A program made the position numbers and the translations under genes. Below, in pieces: positions 21,954 to 30,072 of a stretch of DNA of 30,124 bases. This DNA comes from an uncultured Eubacteriales bacterium (GTDB lineage: Bacteria > Bacillota > Clostridia > Peptostreptococcales > Anaerovoracaceae). Under the pieces are notes generated by a model. That model ran no database searches, was not told where the DNA came from, and saw only the letters and a program-made list of their open reading frames with translations. The stretch's first letter is position 1. The number at the start of each line of letters is the position of its first letter. The stretch covers positions 1 to 30,124 of the forward strand of contig UQEW01000020.1 of NCBI GenBank assembly GCA_900540145.1, read 5' to 3'.

Positions 21954-22578
21954 TTATATAAAGCTGCACAGTATCTGTATACGTTCCTCCTTGACCGGTT
22001 CCTCACCGTTCCAGAAAAGTTTATATAAATCACCGTGCTGTATTCTATGATCCAGGTAGTCAAGAAAAGCCGAAACCTCACTGGTAAGGTTTATATGCTT
22101 TGTCTTATATTGGTCTTGTATGTCCAATGGCAGTAAATCGAAATAATAGTCTATATTTATCCCTGCCAATTGCTCAATTGACGTATTTCCAAGCCGACGA
22201 TTGTTATAAAGAGAATCTATCAAAAGAAAATCTATGTCCTCAAATAGAGTTCCTAAGTAATACTCCACATCAAAAAACATTGACTTATACTCATCCAGTG
22301 AAAATTCTTCTTCCTCTTCTATGTCGTCATCTAATCCGTTAATTTCGTATTCCGTTTTGCTGGCTTCGTCTATCAGCTTACGGCATTTATCATCAAAATA
22401 TATTTCAGAAAAATTAAGTCTTTACACATTTTTGATATTGCTCTCTGTAAAGATACTTTGGCAACGTCTCTTCGATGATATCTCCTATATCATTATCTCC
22501 GTTAAATACTTCCAACTCTAAAAAATGGTGAATTACATAGTTATACGCTTTTAAATTACCGTTGCAGAAAAGTATCAT
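21954..22578 (-). pseudogene. Frameshifted gene of unknown function
   Basis: Translation probably starts at ATG 22578-22576 (MILFCNGNLKAYNYVIHHFL), eight bases after TGAGGA; an earlier ATG at 22629 overlaps the promoter -10. The frame ends at a TAA after QYQKCVKT (about 22416). One base over, at GTAAAGACTT, an open frame continues without a gap as RLNFSEIYFDDKCRKLIDEA and runs to a TAA at 21956-21954. Joined, the protein would be about 208 residues, acidic, with DDDIEEEEEFSLDEY in the middle and no membrane segments. A further open stretch in another frame (YLYLGFEKAKDGFCYVVG, 21880-21955) may be its lost end. I recognise no family. A one-base error in the A run could also explain the break. 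Confidence 0.5.
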
Positions 22579-22627
22579 AATTCTAATCCTCACAAATGGT
22601 TTTAGTTTTTTACAACCTTTTGCCTTC

Positions 22628-22636
22628 ATTATACCA
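22628..22636 (-). promoter_or_regulatory. Extended -10 promoter of the frameshifted gene
   Basis: TGG-TATAAT on the minus strand is a full extended -10 element with no clear -35. It predicts a leader of about 45 nt before the ATG at 22578 and rules out the ATG at 22629 as the start. Confidence 0.5.
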
Positions 22637-22681
22637 TAACATCATCAAGAAGGAATTAAAATAAATATTCACCAAAACAAA

Positions 22682-22725
22682 AGCCGTCTCTTTCGTATTT
22701 ATTCAATCACACGCTCGAGACAGCT
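22682..22725 (-). terminator. Terminator of the cupin-flavodoxin-CMD operon
   Basis: On the minus strand AGCTGTCTC (22725-22717) pairs with GAGACGGCT (22690-22682), 9 bp with one U-G wobble and a large loop, followed by TTTGTTTTGG. It lies about 30 bases after the carboxymuconolactone decarboxylase-like gene. Confidence 0.65.
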
Positions 22726-22756
22726 CTTTTACATAGTTGTTTTTCAGTTGTTTTCT

Positions 22757-23449
22757 CTATTCTGCTGCTTTATTTATACATGTTATCGCATTCAAACTGC
22801 GGGGATATCCAATATACGGGAGACATTGAGAAACTACCTTGATAAGGAAATCTTTATCATTGCCCATGTTCATATTTCCCTTAGAATGGCTTATAAGCTG
22901 AGGTTCGCAACCTCCCTGAGCCATGATGAAACAGAAGGTAATCATCTCACGCTGCGCCAATGAAAGCCCCTTTCTCGTATAATAATCCCCGAAGCAGTTA
23001 GCTGCCAGCCAGCGATTGATGTGGCCCGCTTTCCAAGCTTCTCTCATTTGTTCGCCGAACATCTCAGCTTGAGCATTTATACCCTTTTCAAGCCTGTCCT
23101 CTATTGTGGTGGTCGCTTGACCTTCAAGAGGCAGTTTGATGTCTCTGCCTGTGAGAATCTCATTGGTTATTTCAAGAAACGGCATCATCCTTCCATATCC
23201 CAGATAATCCACCGATTGGTATACGATTTCTTTTGCTTCTATCGGCGTAACTCCGCTGTCAAGAGCTTTAGGAAGAATTTCTTCGTAAGCTTCTTTTCCT
23301 CCGCACCCTATCAATGCAGCCAAAATTGCCATGTATCTTGTTCTGTCATCCAATTGCTGGCCTTCTTCATTTACTACTTCATCAAATGCAAAATGTTCAA
23401 AACGTTCCGCAAATTCGGGATCTGTATCATGGATATTCATCTTGCTCAT
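22757..23449 (-). CDS. Carboxymuconolactone decarboxylase-family protein (two domains)
   Basis: The 230-residue protein contains two AhpD/CMD-like helical repeats: one at about 30-100 (DDRTRYMAILAALIGCGGKEAYEEILPKAL without the last residues, then VTPIEAKEIVYQSVDYLGYG), and one at about 130-215 (GLSLAQREMITFCFIMAQGG and LPYIGYPRSLNA). The CxxC of AhpD peroxidase partners is not present; single cysteines occur in each repeat. Such proteins are commonly paired with cupins and flavodoxins and are annotated as decarboxylases, although many are probably redox or detoxification proteins. It is the last gene of the operon, 13 bases after the flavodoxin gene. Substrate unknown. Confidence 0.8.
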   Translation of the reverse strand: MSKMNIHDTDPEFAERFEHFAFDEVVNEEGQQLDDRTRYMAILAALIGCGGKEAYEEILPKALDSGVTPIEAKEIVYQSVDYLGYGRMMPFLEITNEILTGRDIKLPLEGQATTTIEDRLEKGINAQAEMFGEQMREAWKAGHINRWLAANCFGDYYTRKGLSLAQREMITFCFIMAQGGCEPQLISHSKGNMNMGNDKDFLIKVVSQCLPYIGYPRSLNAITCINKAAE

Positions 23450-23462
23450 GCTGCCGTTCCTC

Positions 23463-23939
23463 CTAAAACTTATTTACCCACTCTTCAACTTCTTTCTTGG
23501 ACACGCGGTTCATCATCTTCCCCTGTATGATTTCCGCTCCCTTAGCGCTGTCCTTTAGTCCTTCTACAGTTTTCCCAAATCCGCTGCCTCCGGAAGTAGC
23601 AAACAGCACTATTTTTTTGCCTGACCACTGATACTTCTCAAGAAAAGTATTAATGATTGTAGGAGCCACATACCACCATATAGGAAATCCCAGAAAAATC
23701 GTGTCATATTGCTCAATATGAGCGTCCCTGTCCTCAATGGCCGGTCTGCTGGTCTTATCCTTCATTTCTACAGTACTTCTTGAATTCTTATCCATCCAAT
23801 TCAAATCAGCGCTGGTATACGGCACTTCTGGCCTTATTTCATAAATATCCGCTCCTGCTGCTTTAGCAATTTCTTGAGCGGCTTCTTCCGTAACTCCACT
23901 GGCTGAAAAATATGCCACTAATTTCTTGTTCATAATCAT
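23463..23939 (-). CDS. Flavodoxin
   Basis: The 158-residue protein starts MIMNKKLVAYFSASGVTEEA; YFSASGVTE is the FMN phosphate loop of the Flavodoxin_4 type. Further flavin-contact regions are DTIFLGFPIWWYVAP and ATSGGSGFGKT. It is a cytoplasmic one-electron carrier or small FMN reductase. Two ATGs compete: 23939, four bases after GGAGG, and 23933, ten bases after it. It is the middle gene between a cupin and a CMD-like gene, suggesting a shared reductive or detoxifying role with them. Confidence 0.88.
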   Translation of the reverse strand: MIMNKKLVAYFSASGVTEEAAQEIAKAAGADIYEIRPEVPYTSADLNWMDKNSRSTVEMKDKTSRPAIEDRDAHIEQYDTIFLGFPIWWYVAPTIINTFLEKYQWSGKKIVLFATSGGSGFGKTVEGLKDSAKGAEIIQGKMMNRVSKKEVEEWVNKF

Positions 23940-23984
23940 TTAACCTCCAATCTTCAGGCTTATTATTTGTCTATATAATTAAAT

Positions 23985-24428
23985 TTATTTGTTTTCCAGC
24001 TTATCATATTGCCCATCGCTCACCGGTTCACTCCACTCGTTGGAAGTATCCTCTCCAGGTACTTCTATGGCTATATGAGAAAACCAGCTATCCTTTTTAG
24101 CTCCGTGCCAATGCTTAACTTCCGGCGGTATGGTTATTACCGTCCCTTCTGTAAGCGAAACTGCGTCTTTGCCTTCTTCCTGATACCAGCCTTCTCCGGC
24201 AGTACATATAAGAAGCTGTCCGCCTCCTTTTTTAGCGTGATGTATATGCCAATTATTGCGGCAACCAGGTTCAAAAGTCACGTTAGCAAGAAAAAGTGCA
24301 GTTTTAGTCGGATCCGTCAACGGATTTAAAAAAGAATCTCCGATAAAATACTGAGCAAAACCTTCATTTAAATTTCCTTTTCCAAAAACATTAACTTTTT
24401 CAAATTCTTCATAATTCGAATATTTCAT
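23985..24428 (-). CDS. Cupin-domain protein
   Basis: The start chosen is ATG 24428-24426, eight bases after GGAGG; a GTG three codons earlier lies in that SD. The 147-residue protein has a single small cupin barrel. Motif 1 includes NWHIHHAKKGGGQLLICTAG with two to three metal-binding histidines, and motif 2 includes IPPEVKHWHGAKKDSWFSHI. This resembles the cupins linked to carboxymuconolactone decarboxylase proteins. It binds a divalent metal and may be an isomerase, dioxygenase or a sensor; the reaction is not known. It leads the operon with flavodoxin and CMD-like genes and has its own promoter at 24489-24517. Confidence 0.85.
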   Translation of the reverse strand: MKYSNYEEFEKVNVFGKGNLNEGFAQYFIGDSFLNPLTDPTKTALFLANVTFEPGCRNNWHIHHAKKGGGQLLICTAGEGWYQEEGKDAVSLTEGTVITIPPEVKHWHGAKKDSWFSHIAIEVPGEDTSNEWSEPVSDGQYDKLENK

Positions 24429-24462
24429 ATAATCCACCTCCAGTTATGTATACCCGCAAAAT

Positions 24463-24488
24463 AAAGATGCCCTTTTCAGGACACCTTT
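24463..24488 (-). terminator. Hairpin before the cupin operon
   Basis: AAAGGTGTCC and GGGCATCTTT form a 10-bp stem with two wobbles on the minus strand, followed by ATTTTG. It probably ends transcripts of the small membrane-protein gene upstream. It also overlaps the predicted start site of the cupin operon, so an effect on that transcript is possible. Confidence 0.5.
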
Positions 24489-24517
24489 ATTATATAATTT
24501 TTGAGATTCAATGTATA
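24489..24517 (-). promoter_or_regulatory. Sigma-A promoter of the cupin-flavodoxin-CMD operon
   Basis: On the minus strand a -35 TATACA (24517-24512; four of six consensus bases) and a perfect -10 TATAAT (24494-24489) are separated by 17 bases. The start site would be near 24482, about 54 bases before the cupin ATG. Confidence 0.55.
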
Positions 24518-24584
24518 ATGCTTATATTAAATATTCTGTCATGCCTTTAAGTTATTTCTGTGTTTTTAAAAGTTTTTATATACT

Positions 24585-24980
24585 TTATCCAATGGTTGTA
24601 ATATAGTTTTCAGTTTTCTCCCAAGATGCAGAATACGGTACAGCATACTGAGCGTTGACAACTTTTACGGTTCCCCCGTCAAACACAGCTATGCTTCCTT
24701 CTAGAGGTCCGTCTGTCATATGCACCGTATTATCATCCAGAGATTCAAACATTCCTTGCTGGCTTGCAGCTCCTTTTGCAGAAAGATAGTATTGCTTTTT
24801 ATCCGCATCAAAACTCAGCATATCCTTTCCCGATACATACGTGCCGTTTACATCTCCCTGATAAAAGTTCATATTGCTATGCCAATTAATCCCAATCAAA
24901 AATCCTATAATCGTAAAAAGAACTGCTGCAAAAGCCATAATCAACATCACGTCAGCTGATAATGAAAAAATCTTTTTCAT
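24585..24980 (-). CDS. Unknown membrane-anchored extracellular protein
   Basis: The 131-residue protein starts MKKIFSLSADVMLIMAFAAV after GGGGAGG. One hydrophobic segment (about 10-30) is followed by a soluble, probably extracellular domain of about 100 residues rich in short beta strands: NGTYVSGKDMLSFDADKKQY, YLSAKGAA, TVHMTDGPLEG. The repeated strand-turn pattern looks like a small beta barrel or sandwich. I recognise no family. It stands alone between the MATE genes and the cupin operon, with terminator-like sequence on its downstream side. Confidence 0.6.
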   Translation of the reverse strand: MKKIFSLSADVMLIMAFAAVLFTIIGFLIGINWHSNMNFYQGDVNGTYVSGKDMLSFDADKKQYYLSAKGAASQQGMFESLDDNTVHMTDGPLEGSIAVFDGGTVKVVNAQYAVPYSASWEKTENYITTIG

Positions 24981-25083
24981 TTTTAGACCTCCCCTCTAAG
25001 CTTTACTTAATTTATTATTTTAGTTTCTTACTATATCTAACAACTTGAAGAGGATTATGTGACAAATAATTCAACAACTTCTG

Positions 25084-26490
25084 TTATTTTTCTATATCGT
25101 CTTCTGTAGCAGCGTTTTCTCTTGTTTCTTGGGATTGGATTCTTTCTTTGCCTGCCAAATATCTCCTTAAAATTATAACAAACCAGGTAAATACCACTAT
25201 GCCCTTAGCGCAGCTGGAAATAGTTATACTCCACCAAATTCCGTCCAGCCCCAGCACTGTAGCGGAAAGGATTACAGCCATAGGAATGCGCGCTAAATTC
25301 CCAATGATTCCCGACAGGGCCGGAGGAATCGGCCTTCCCATTCCTTGGAAAGCTCCTGCAGAACTTATCTCAAGGCACATAAGAAGCTGAGAATAACCCA
25401 TTATTCTTAAATATGAAACGCCTATCGGCAATACGCTTTCATCAGTTATAAATATCTGAAAAAGTTGTGCTGGGAAAATTATTAAAGCGATAGATGTGAA
25501 AGTTCCCCATATGGCTATTATGCCTATAGCAGTAAAATATCCTTTGCGAATGCGCTCTGTTTTATCGGCTCCATAGTTTTGAGCAACAAATGCATTCAAT
25601 GCACTTCCAAAGCCCTCAGCTGTAGTATACGAAATAGATTCTATCTGACTGCCAACCTTTTGAGCTGCTATAGCTGCGTCTCCCCAAGCAGAAACCAGTC
25701 TTGCTATAACCATGGAAAGTAAGGAAAAGAATAATTCTTGTAGAGCTACCGGCAATCCTATACGTGCCACTTCGCCCCATGTACTCAAACAGCTTTTGTT
25801 AAATAAGTGCACATGGGAGAAAAAGAATGTGTCTTTTCTTGCCGCTATTACAAACATCAGACATACTATTCCCTGCGCCATTACTGTAGCCAGCGCAGCT
25901 CCTGCTACTCTAAGTTCAGGAAACGGTCCTATCCCAAAGATAAACAATGGATCCAGTATGGCATTAGCAACAAGTCCGACAGCAGTGGAGCGAAATACGA
26001 TAGAGCTGGCTCCTATTGCTGTAAATAGTCCCGTAAGTATCTGACTTGTAAACGTAAAAACATATCCAAAAGAAATTACAATAAGATAGATCTCAGCGTC
26101 AGCAACGACATTTGGACTGTGCAGCTTGAAAAAACCTATCAATTGAGGATGAAGCACGATGCAAAATGCAGTTAACAATATCATCAGAACTGCCCCCATA
26201 TGGAAAGCAGCTTGTGCATATCCGGCAGCCTTATCTATATCTCCCGCTCCAAGTGCTTGGGCAGATTTCACCTGGCTTCCTATGCGTGGAACTGTAGAAA
26301 AAGCAAAAGAAATCCACAGATACATTCCGGCCGCTCCGACAGCTGCCACAGCATCTGCAGACAATCTTCCGATCCAAATCATATCTATTAAATTATATGC
26401 CATTTGAACCAGCGAAGTACCCATGATCGGCAGCGCAAGACGCATCAATGAGGCCGCAATGCTGCCATTGAGCAAATCCACTTTTCTCAC
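25084..26490 (-). CDS. MATE-family efflux transporter (second tandem copy)
   Basis: The start chosen is GTG 26490-26488 (MRKVDLLNGSI), nine bases after AGGAGG; the longer ATG frame would begin upstream of this SD. The 468-residue protein has about twelve membrane helices and the MATE signatures LMRLALPIMGTSLVQMAYNL, DMIWIGRLSADAVAAVG and, at the start of the second half, IGLPVALQELFFSL. MATE proteins export cationic compounds using sodium or proton gradients. It is a close paralogue of the upstream gene, matching almost residue for residue until the C-terminus, where this copy ends in a hydrophilic tail (ERIQSQETRENAATEDDIEK) and has no Nudix domain. Confidence 0.9.
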   Translation of the reverse strand: MRKVDLLNGSIAASLMRLALPIMGTSLVQMAYNLIDMIWIGRLSADAVAAVGAAGMYLWISFAFSTVPRIGSQVKSAQALGAGDIDKAAGYAQAAFHMGAVLMILLTAFCIVLHPQLIGFFKLHSPNVVADAEIYLIVISFGYVFTFTSQILTGLFTAIGASSIVFRSTAVGLVANAILDPLFIFGIGPFPELRVAGAALATVMAQGIVCLMFVIAARKDTFFFSHVHLFNKSCLSTWGEVARIGLPVALQELFFSLLSMVIARLVSAWGDAAIAAQKVGSQIESISYTTAEGFGSALNAFVAQNYGADKTERIRKGYFTAIGIIAIWGTFTSIALIIFPAQLFQIFITDESVLPIGVSYLRIMGYSQLLMCLEISSAGAFQGMGRPIPPALSGIIGNLARIPMAVILSATVLGLDGIWWSITISSCAKGIVVFTWFVIILRRYLAGKERIQSQETRENAATEDDIEK

Positions 26491-26532
26491 TTGTCCATTC
26501 CTCCTTTCTATGCACAATATTCGCATAGACTC

Positions 26533-28335
26533 TTATTCATACTTCCCCTTCGAATCAGAAAGATATTCTTTCAACTTGTTTACTAAGGTTATATCAGCAG
26601 GCAGCCAGTTTACAGAGTCGATGGTTTCTTTAGTCAGCCACTTAGCTTTTTCAGCTTCCTTTAGGACTATCTCCCCCGAGATAATTTCAGCCCAAAAACA
26701 ATCCATAGACAAGTGAAACGTCGGGTAATCATACTCGATGGTTTCAATCAAATCCCCGACCTGAATCTCAACATCAAGTTCCTCTCGTATCTCTCTCGCA
26801 AGAGCCTGCTTAGGCGACTCTCCTGTCTCGATTTTGCCTCCCGGAAATTCCCACTGGCCTTTGAATTCGCCGTATCCCTTAGCAGTGGCAAATATTCTGT
26901 CTTCTCGGCGTATGACTGCTGCAACTACTCTAACGACTTTCAAGCTTTCCTTTTCAACGTTTCCCTCATCATTTTCTTCTCGCGCCTTAGCCAAAAATCT
27001 TCTCAAAATTATTACAAACCACGTAAACACTACGATTCCTTTGGCGCAGCTGGATATGGTGATGCTCCACCACACTCCGTCAAGACCGAGAACAGTTGCG
27101 GATAACATGACGGCCATAGGAATTCTTGCCAAATTCCCAAGAATGCCGGTTACCGTAGGAGGTATCGGTTTTCCCAATCCTTGAAACGCTCCTGCCGAAG
27201 TTATTTCAAGACACATAAACAACTGAGAATAACCCATTATTCTCAAATACGAAACGCCTATCGGCAATACGCTTTCATCAGTTATAAATATGCGGAAAAG
27301 CTGTGCCGGGAACACGATCAAAATAACAGTAGTAATAATACCCCATGCTGCCATGATTCCTATGGCAGTCATATAACCTTTCTTAATTCGCTCCGGCTTT
27401 TTAGCCCCGAAATTCTGGGCAGTAAAAGCGTTGACCGCTGTTCCAAATCCCTCAGCCGTCATATATGAAATCGACTCTATCTGCCCGCCTACCTTCTGCG
27501 CCGCAATAGCCAAATCTCCCCATCCTGCAACCAGTCTGGCTATAACCATAGACAAAAAAGAGAAAAACAAGCTTTGTAATGCTACCGGCAAACCTATGCG
27601 AACTACATCTATCCAATTTGTTATCTGACTTTTTCGTAAGAGGCGAATATGAGGGAAAAGAAACGTATCGCGCTTTGCAGCGATTATAAACATCATGCAT
27701 ACTAATCCCTGAGCTATTATTGTAGCCAACGCTGCTCCTGCCACTTCCAGCCTCGGAAAAGGTCCCACTCCAAAGATCAGCAACGGGTCCAGTATGGCAT
27801 TTGCTACAAGCCCTACTGACGTGGAGCGCAATACAGTAGTACTGGCACCCATGGCAGTAAACATACCCGTAAAAATCTGACTGGTAAATGTAAATACTGC
27901 CCCAATAGATACGATGATGAGATAACTCCTGGCATCAGCAACAACCTCAGGACTGTTTAGCTTAAAAAATCCAATCATCGGACCATTAAAAGAAAGGCAA
28001 GCAGCGATGAATAAAGCCATCAACATTGCACCCATATGAAATGCCGCCTGCATATATCCGGCAGCTCGCTCTATATTACCGGCTCCTATCGCCTGAGCAG
28101 CCTTTACTTGACCACCGACACGTGGGATGTTGGAAAGACCCTGAGATATCCACAAATACATGCCGGCTGCTCCTACTGCAGCAACTGCATCGGCCGAAAG
28201 CTTGCCTATCCATATCATATCTATCAAGTTGTACGCCATCTGTACCAGCGATGTCCCCATAATCGGCAGTGCCAACCGCATAAGCGTAGGAACAATCTTT
28301 CCGTTTAAAAGATCGACTTTATGCGTAATGCCCAT
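26533..28335 (-). CDS. MATE-family transporter fused to a C-terminal Nudix (MutT-like) hydrolase
   Basis: The 600-residue protein is a complete MATE transporter (about 1-450; LMRLALPIMGTSLVQMAYNL, twelve helices) joined by a charged linker (AKAREENDEGNVEKES) to a Nudix domain (about 463-600). The Nudix box lies in GGKIETGESPKQALAREIRE followed by ELDV, matching Gx5Ex7REUxEE with Asp in place of the usual late Gly. The preceding VVAAVIRREDRIFATAKGYG and GQWEFPGG point to the MutT/CTP-pyrophosphohydrolase branch, which cleans up oxidised or modified nucleotides. The frame is unbroken through the junction near 26955. The ATG directly abuts AAAGGAG with no spacer, which is abnormal; ATT or ACG two and three codons later would be better spaced. 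It is followed by its Nudix-free paralogue. Confidence 0.88.
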   Translation of the reverse strand: MGITHKVDLLNGKIVPTLMRLALPIMGTSLVQMAYNLIDMIWIGKLSADAVAAVGAAGMYLWISQGLSNIPRVGGQVKAAQAIGAGNIERAAGYMQAAFHMGAMLMALFIAACLSFNGPMIGFFKLNSPEVVADARSYLIIVSIGAVFTFTSQIFTGMFTAMGASTTVLRSTSVGLVANAILDPLLIFGVGPFPRLEVAGAALATIIAQGLVCMMFIIAAKRDTFLFPHIRLLRKSQITNWIDVVRIGLPVALQSLFFSFLSMVIARLVAGWGDLAIAAQKVGGQIESISYMTAEGFGTAVNAFTAQNFGAKKPERIKKGYMTAIGIMAAWGIITTVILIVFPAQLFRIFITDESVLPIGVSYLRIMGYSQLFMCLEITSAGAFQGLGKPIPPTVTGILGNLARIPMAVMLSATVLGLDGVWWSITISSCAKGIVVFTWFVIILRRFLAKAREENDEGNVEKESLKVVRVVAAVIRREDRIFATAKGYGEFKGQWEFPGGKIETGESPKQALAREIREELDVEIQVGDLIETIEYDYPTFHLSMDCFWAEIISGEIVLKEAEKAKWLTKETIDSVNWLPADITLVNKLKEYLSDSKGKYE

Positions 28336-28381
28336 CTCCTTTCCGTCTAATCTTATTATTCAATCTGATTATCTTATCTGC

Positions 28382-29845
28382 TTATCTTTTCAGCAGCAAT
28401 GCTGTAGTCTCAATCCCCCCGGTCCACGGGAACATATCTACAGGCGTCGCTTCTATGAATTCATATCCCAACGCGCCCAGCTCTTTTATATCTCTTGCCA
28501 TGGTGGCCGGGTCGCATGACACGTATACTATCTTCTTAGGAGCTGCTTTGGCCACTGCGTTTAAAAGCTCCGGCGCACAACCTGACCTAGGCGGATCCAA
28601 AATAGCTACGTCAGCGCTTACTTCCATCTTTGGCAGTTCCTCCTCCGCGCGGCCGCACACGTATATGGCATTGACGATTCCGTTTATCACTGCATTTCTG
28701 TTGGCATCCACAACTGCCTGTTTTACTGTCTCAATGCCTATAACCTTTCCGTTTCCGCCTTTTTTTCGCATATCATCAGCGCAAAACAGACCGATGGAAC
28801 CTACGCCGCAGTAAAGGTCAAGAACGGTTTCATCTCCTTTAAGAGCTGCATATTCAAGGACTTTATCATATAGCTGCACCATCTGAACAGGATTCACCTG
28901 ATAAAAAGACAGCGGCGAGATTTCAAAGTCGAGATCGCCTATCTGCTCTTTTATAACGGGAGCGCCTGCTATGGTAATGCATTCGTCCCCTAAAATCTTA
29001 GTTGTCTTGCCCTTATTTATATTGACCACTACGCTTTCTAAGCTAAACTCTATTCCTGCCATAGGGCCATCTTCATATACGGGGATTTCAAATATAGCAT
29101 CGTCCAACATCTGCACCAGCTTTTCAGCATTTGGTATCCCCTTGCCGTTGATGACCAATATCACCATCACCTGGCCTGTGCCTAACGCGCTGCGAACTAT
29201 CATATGCTTCATCAAACCTTTATCCCAGCGTTCATCATAAGATGTTATATTGTCATCTTTCATAAATTTTCTAAGGGCTTCTGCCGCCGCCATAGCCGGC
29301 TCTGCCTGCAATGGGCATACGCTGCAATCTACTACATCATGGCTCTTAGCCTGATAAAAACCCACTCGAGGTTCATGGACAGGCTGAACTATGCCGCCTT
29401 TTTTAGTTATCAAGCCTCCGGTGCTTACAGCCATGGAAGCTTTGTTTCTATAATGAAAAGGATACGCCATTCCAACGGTTTCTTTCACCTCAGGCTCATC
29501 AATGCCGCCTATCCTCATAAGCTTGTCAGCCACCTGCTTTCTCTTCAATTGAAGTTGGCAGTCATATGTCATTTCCTGATAAACGCAGCCGCCGCACTGA
29601 CCGTAATAAGCGCAAAAAGCCTCCTGTCTGGCCGGCGATTCCTTTAGAACTTTTGTAACACGGGCAAATCCATAATTCTTCTTTACTTTCGTAATTTCTG
29701 CCTCTATCACATCGCCTACTATTGTACCGGCGACAAATACAGCAAATCCGTCGGCTTTTCCTATTCCTCGTCCTTCCATAGACATATCTTCTATGGTCAG
29801 TCTGACTATTTGGCCTTTTTCCACTGCCTTGCCTTTTTCCATCAT
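28382..29845 (-). CDS. rlmD: 23S rRNA (uracil-5)-methyltransferase, RlmD/RumA type
   Basis: The 487-residue protein has an N-terminal TRAM domain (about 8-65), the iron-sulfur cysteines Cys78, Cys84 and Cys87 (CAYYGQCGGC) with a fourth in CSVC, and a C-terminal SAM methyltransferase. The SAM loop is LDLYCGVGSIGLF, then DPPRSGC, and YVSCDPATMARD contains the catalytic cysteine. These enzymes methylate uridine at C5 in 23S rRNA (U1939, or U747 plus U1939 in the RlmCD type). Which site is used cannot be read. Two adjacent ATGs (29845 and 29842) follow AAGGAG; the second has the better spacing. The MATE-Nudix gene follows 46 bases later with no terminator, so they may be cotranscribed. Confidence 0.9.
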   Translation of the reverse strand: MMEKGKAVEKGQIVRLTIEDMSMEGRGIGKADGFAVFVAGTIVGDVIEAEITKVKKNYGFARVTKVLKESPARQEAFCAYYGQCGGCVYQEMTYDCQLQLKRKQVADKLMRIGGIDEPEVKETVGMAYPFHYRNKASMAVSTGGLITKKGGIVQPVHEPRVGFYQAKSHDVVDCSVCPLQAEPAMAAAEALRKFMKDDNITSYDERWDKGLMKHMIVRSALGTGQVMVILVINGKGIPNAEKLVQMLDDAIFEIPVYEDGPMAGIEFSLESVVVNINKGKTTKILGDECITIAGAPVIKEQIGDLDFEISPLSFYQVNPVQMVQLYDKVLEYAALKGDETVLDLYCGVGSIGLFCADDMRKKGGNGKVIGIETVKQAVVDANRNAVINGIVNAIYVCGRAEEELPKMEVSADVAILDPPRSGCAPELLNAVAKAAPKKIVYVSCDPATMARDIKELGALGYEFIEATPVDMFPWTGGIETTALLLKR

Positions 29846-29996
29846 CCTGCTCCTTTATTCAATGCTCTCTGCTAAGGTGATTGTAGCATAAAAAAATTAC
29901 CATTGCTACGTGGTTTTTAATAAGTAATGGGCTTAATTTAATATGCACATCGAAAGATTATAAGGTCCAGCTTAACCGCCGACTGCTGGCTATACT

Positions 29997-30045
29997 GACA
30001 TATGCCCTGACGATGCTGACATATGCCCTGATGATACTGACATAA
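29997..30045 (+). repeat. Tandem 21-bp repeat, about 2.3 copies
   Basis: Units at 29997-30017 and 30018-30038 read GACATATGCCCTGAyGATrCT, where y is C or T and r is A or G, followed by a partial third unit GACATAA (30039-30045). The spacer 29846-29996 upstream shows no gene. Confidence 0.8.
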
Positions 30046-30072
30046 TTTTTATTTTTTTGAAATTTTGTCAGC
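30037..30072 (+). repeat. Dispersed hairpin element, second copy
   Basis: CTGACATAATTT (30037-30048) and AAATTTTGTCAG (30060-30071) form an imperfect stem with one mismatch. The 19 bases TTTTTGAAATTTTGTCAGC (30054-30072) are identical to the reverse complement of 18048-18066 in the spacer after grdB, where a similar imperfect stem occurs. Confidence 0.65.

Noticed and set aside
22578..22629. Start of the frameshifted gene at ATG 22629
   Set aside because: That ATG overlaps the TATAAT -10 element; the ATG at 22578 has an SD.
29997..30045. Tandem 21-bp units as a CRISPR array
   Set aside because: The units abut without spacers and no cas genes are nearby.
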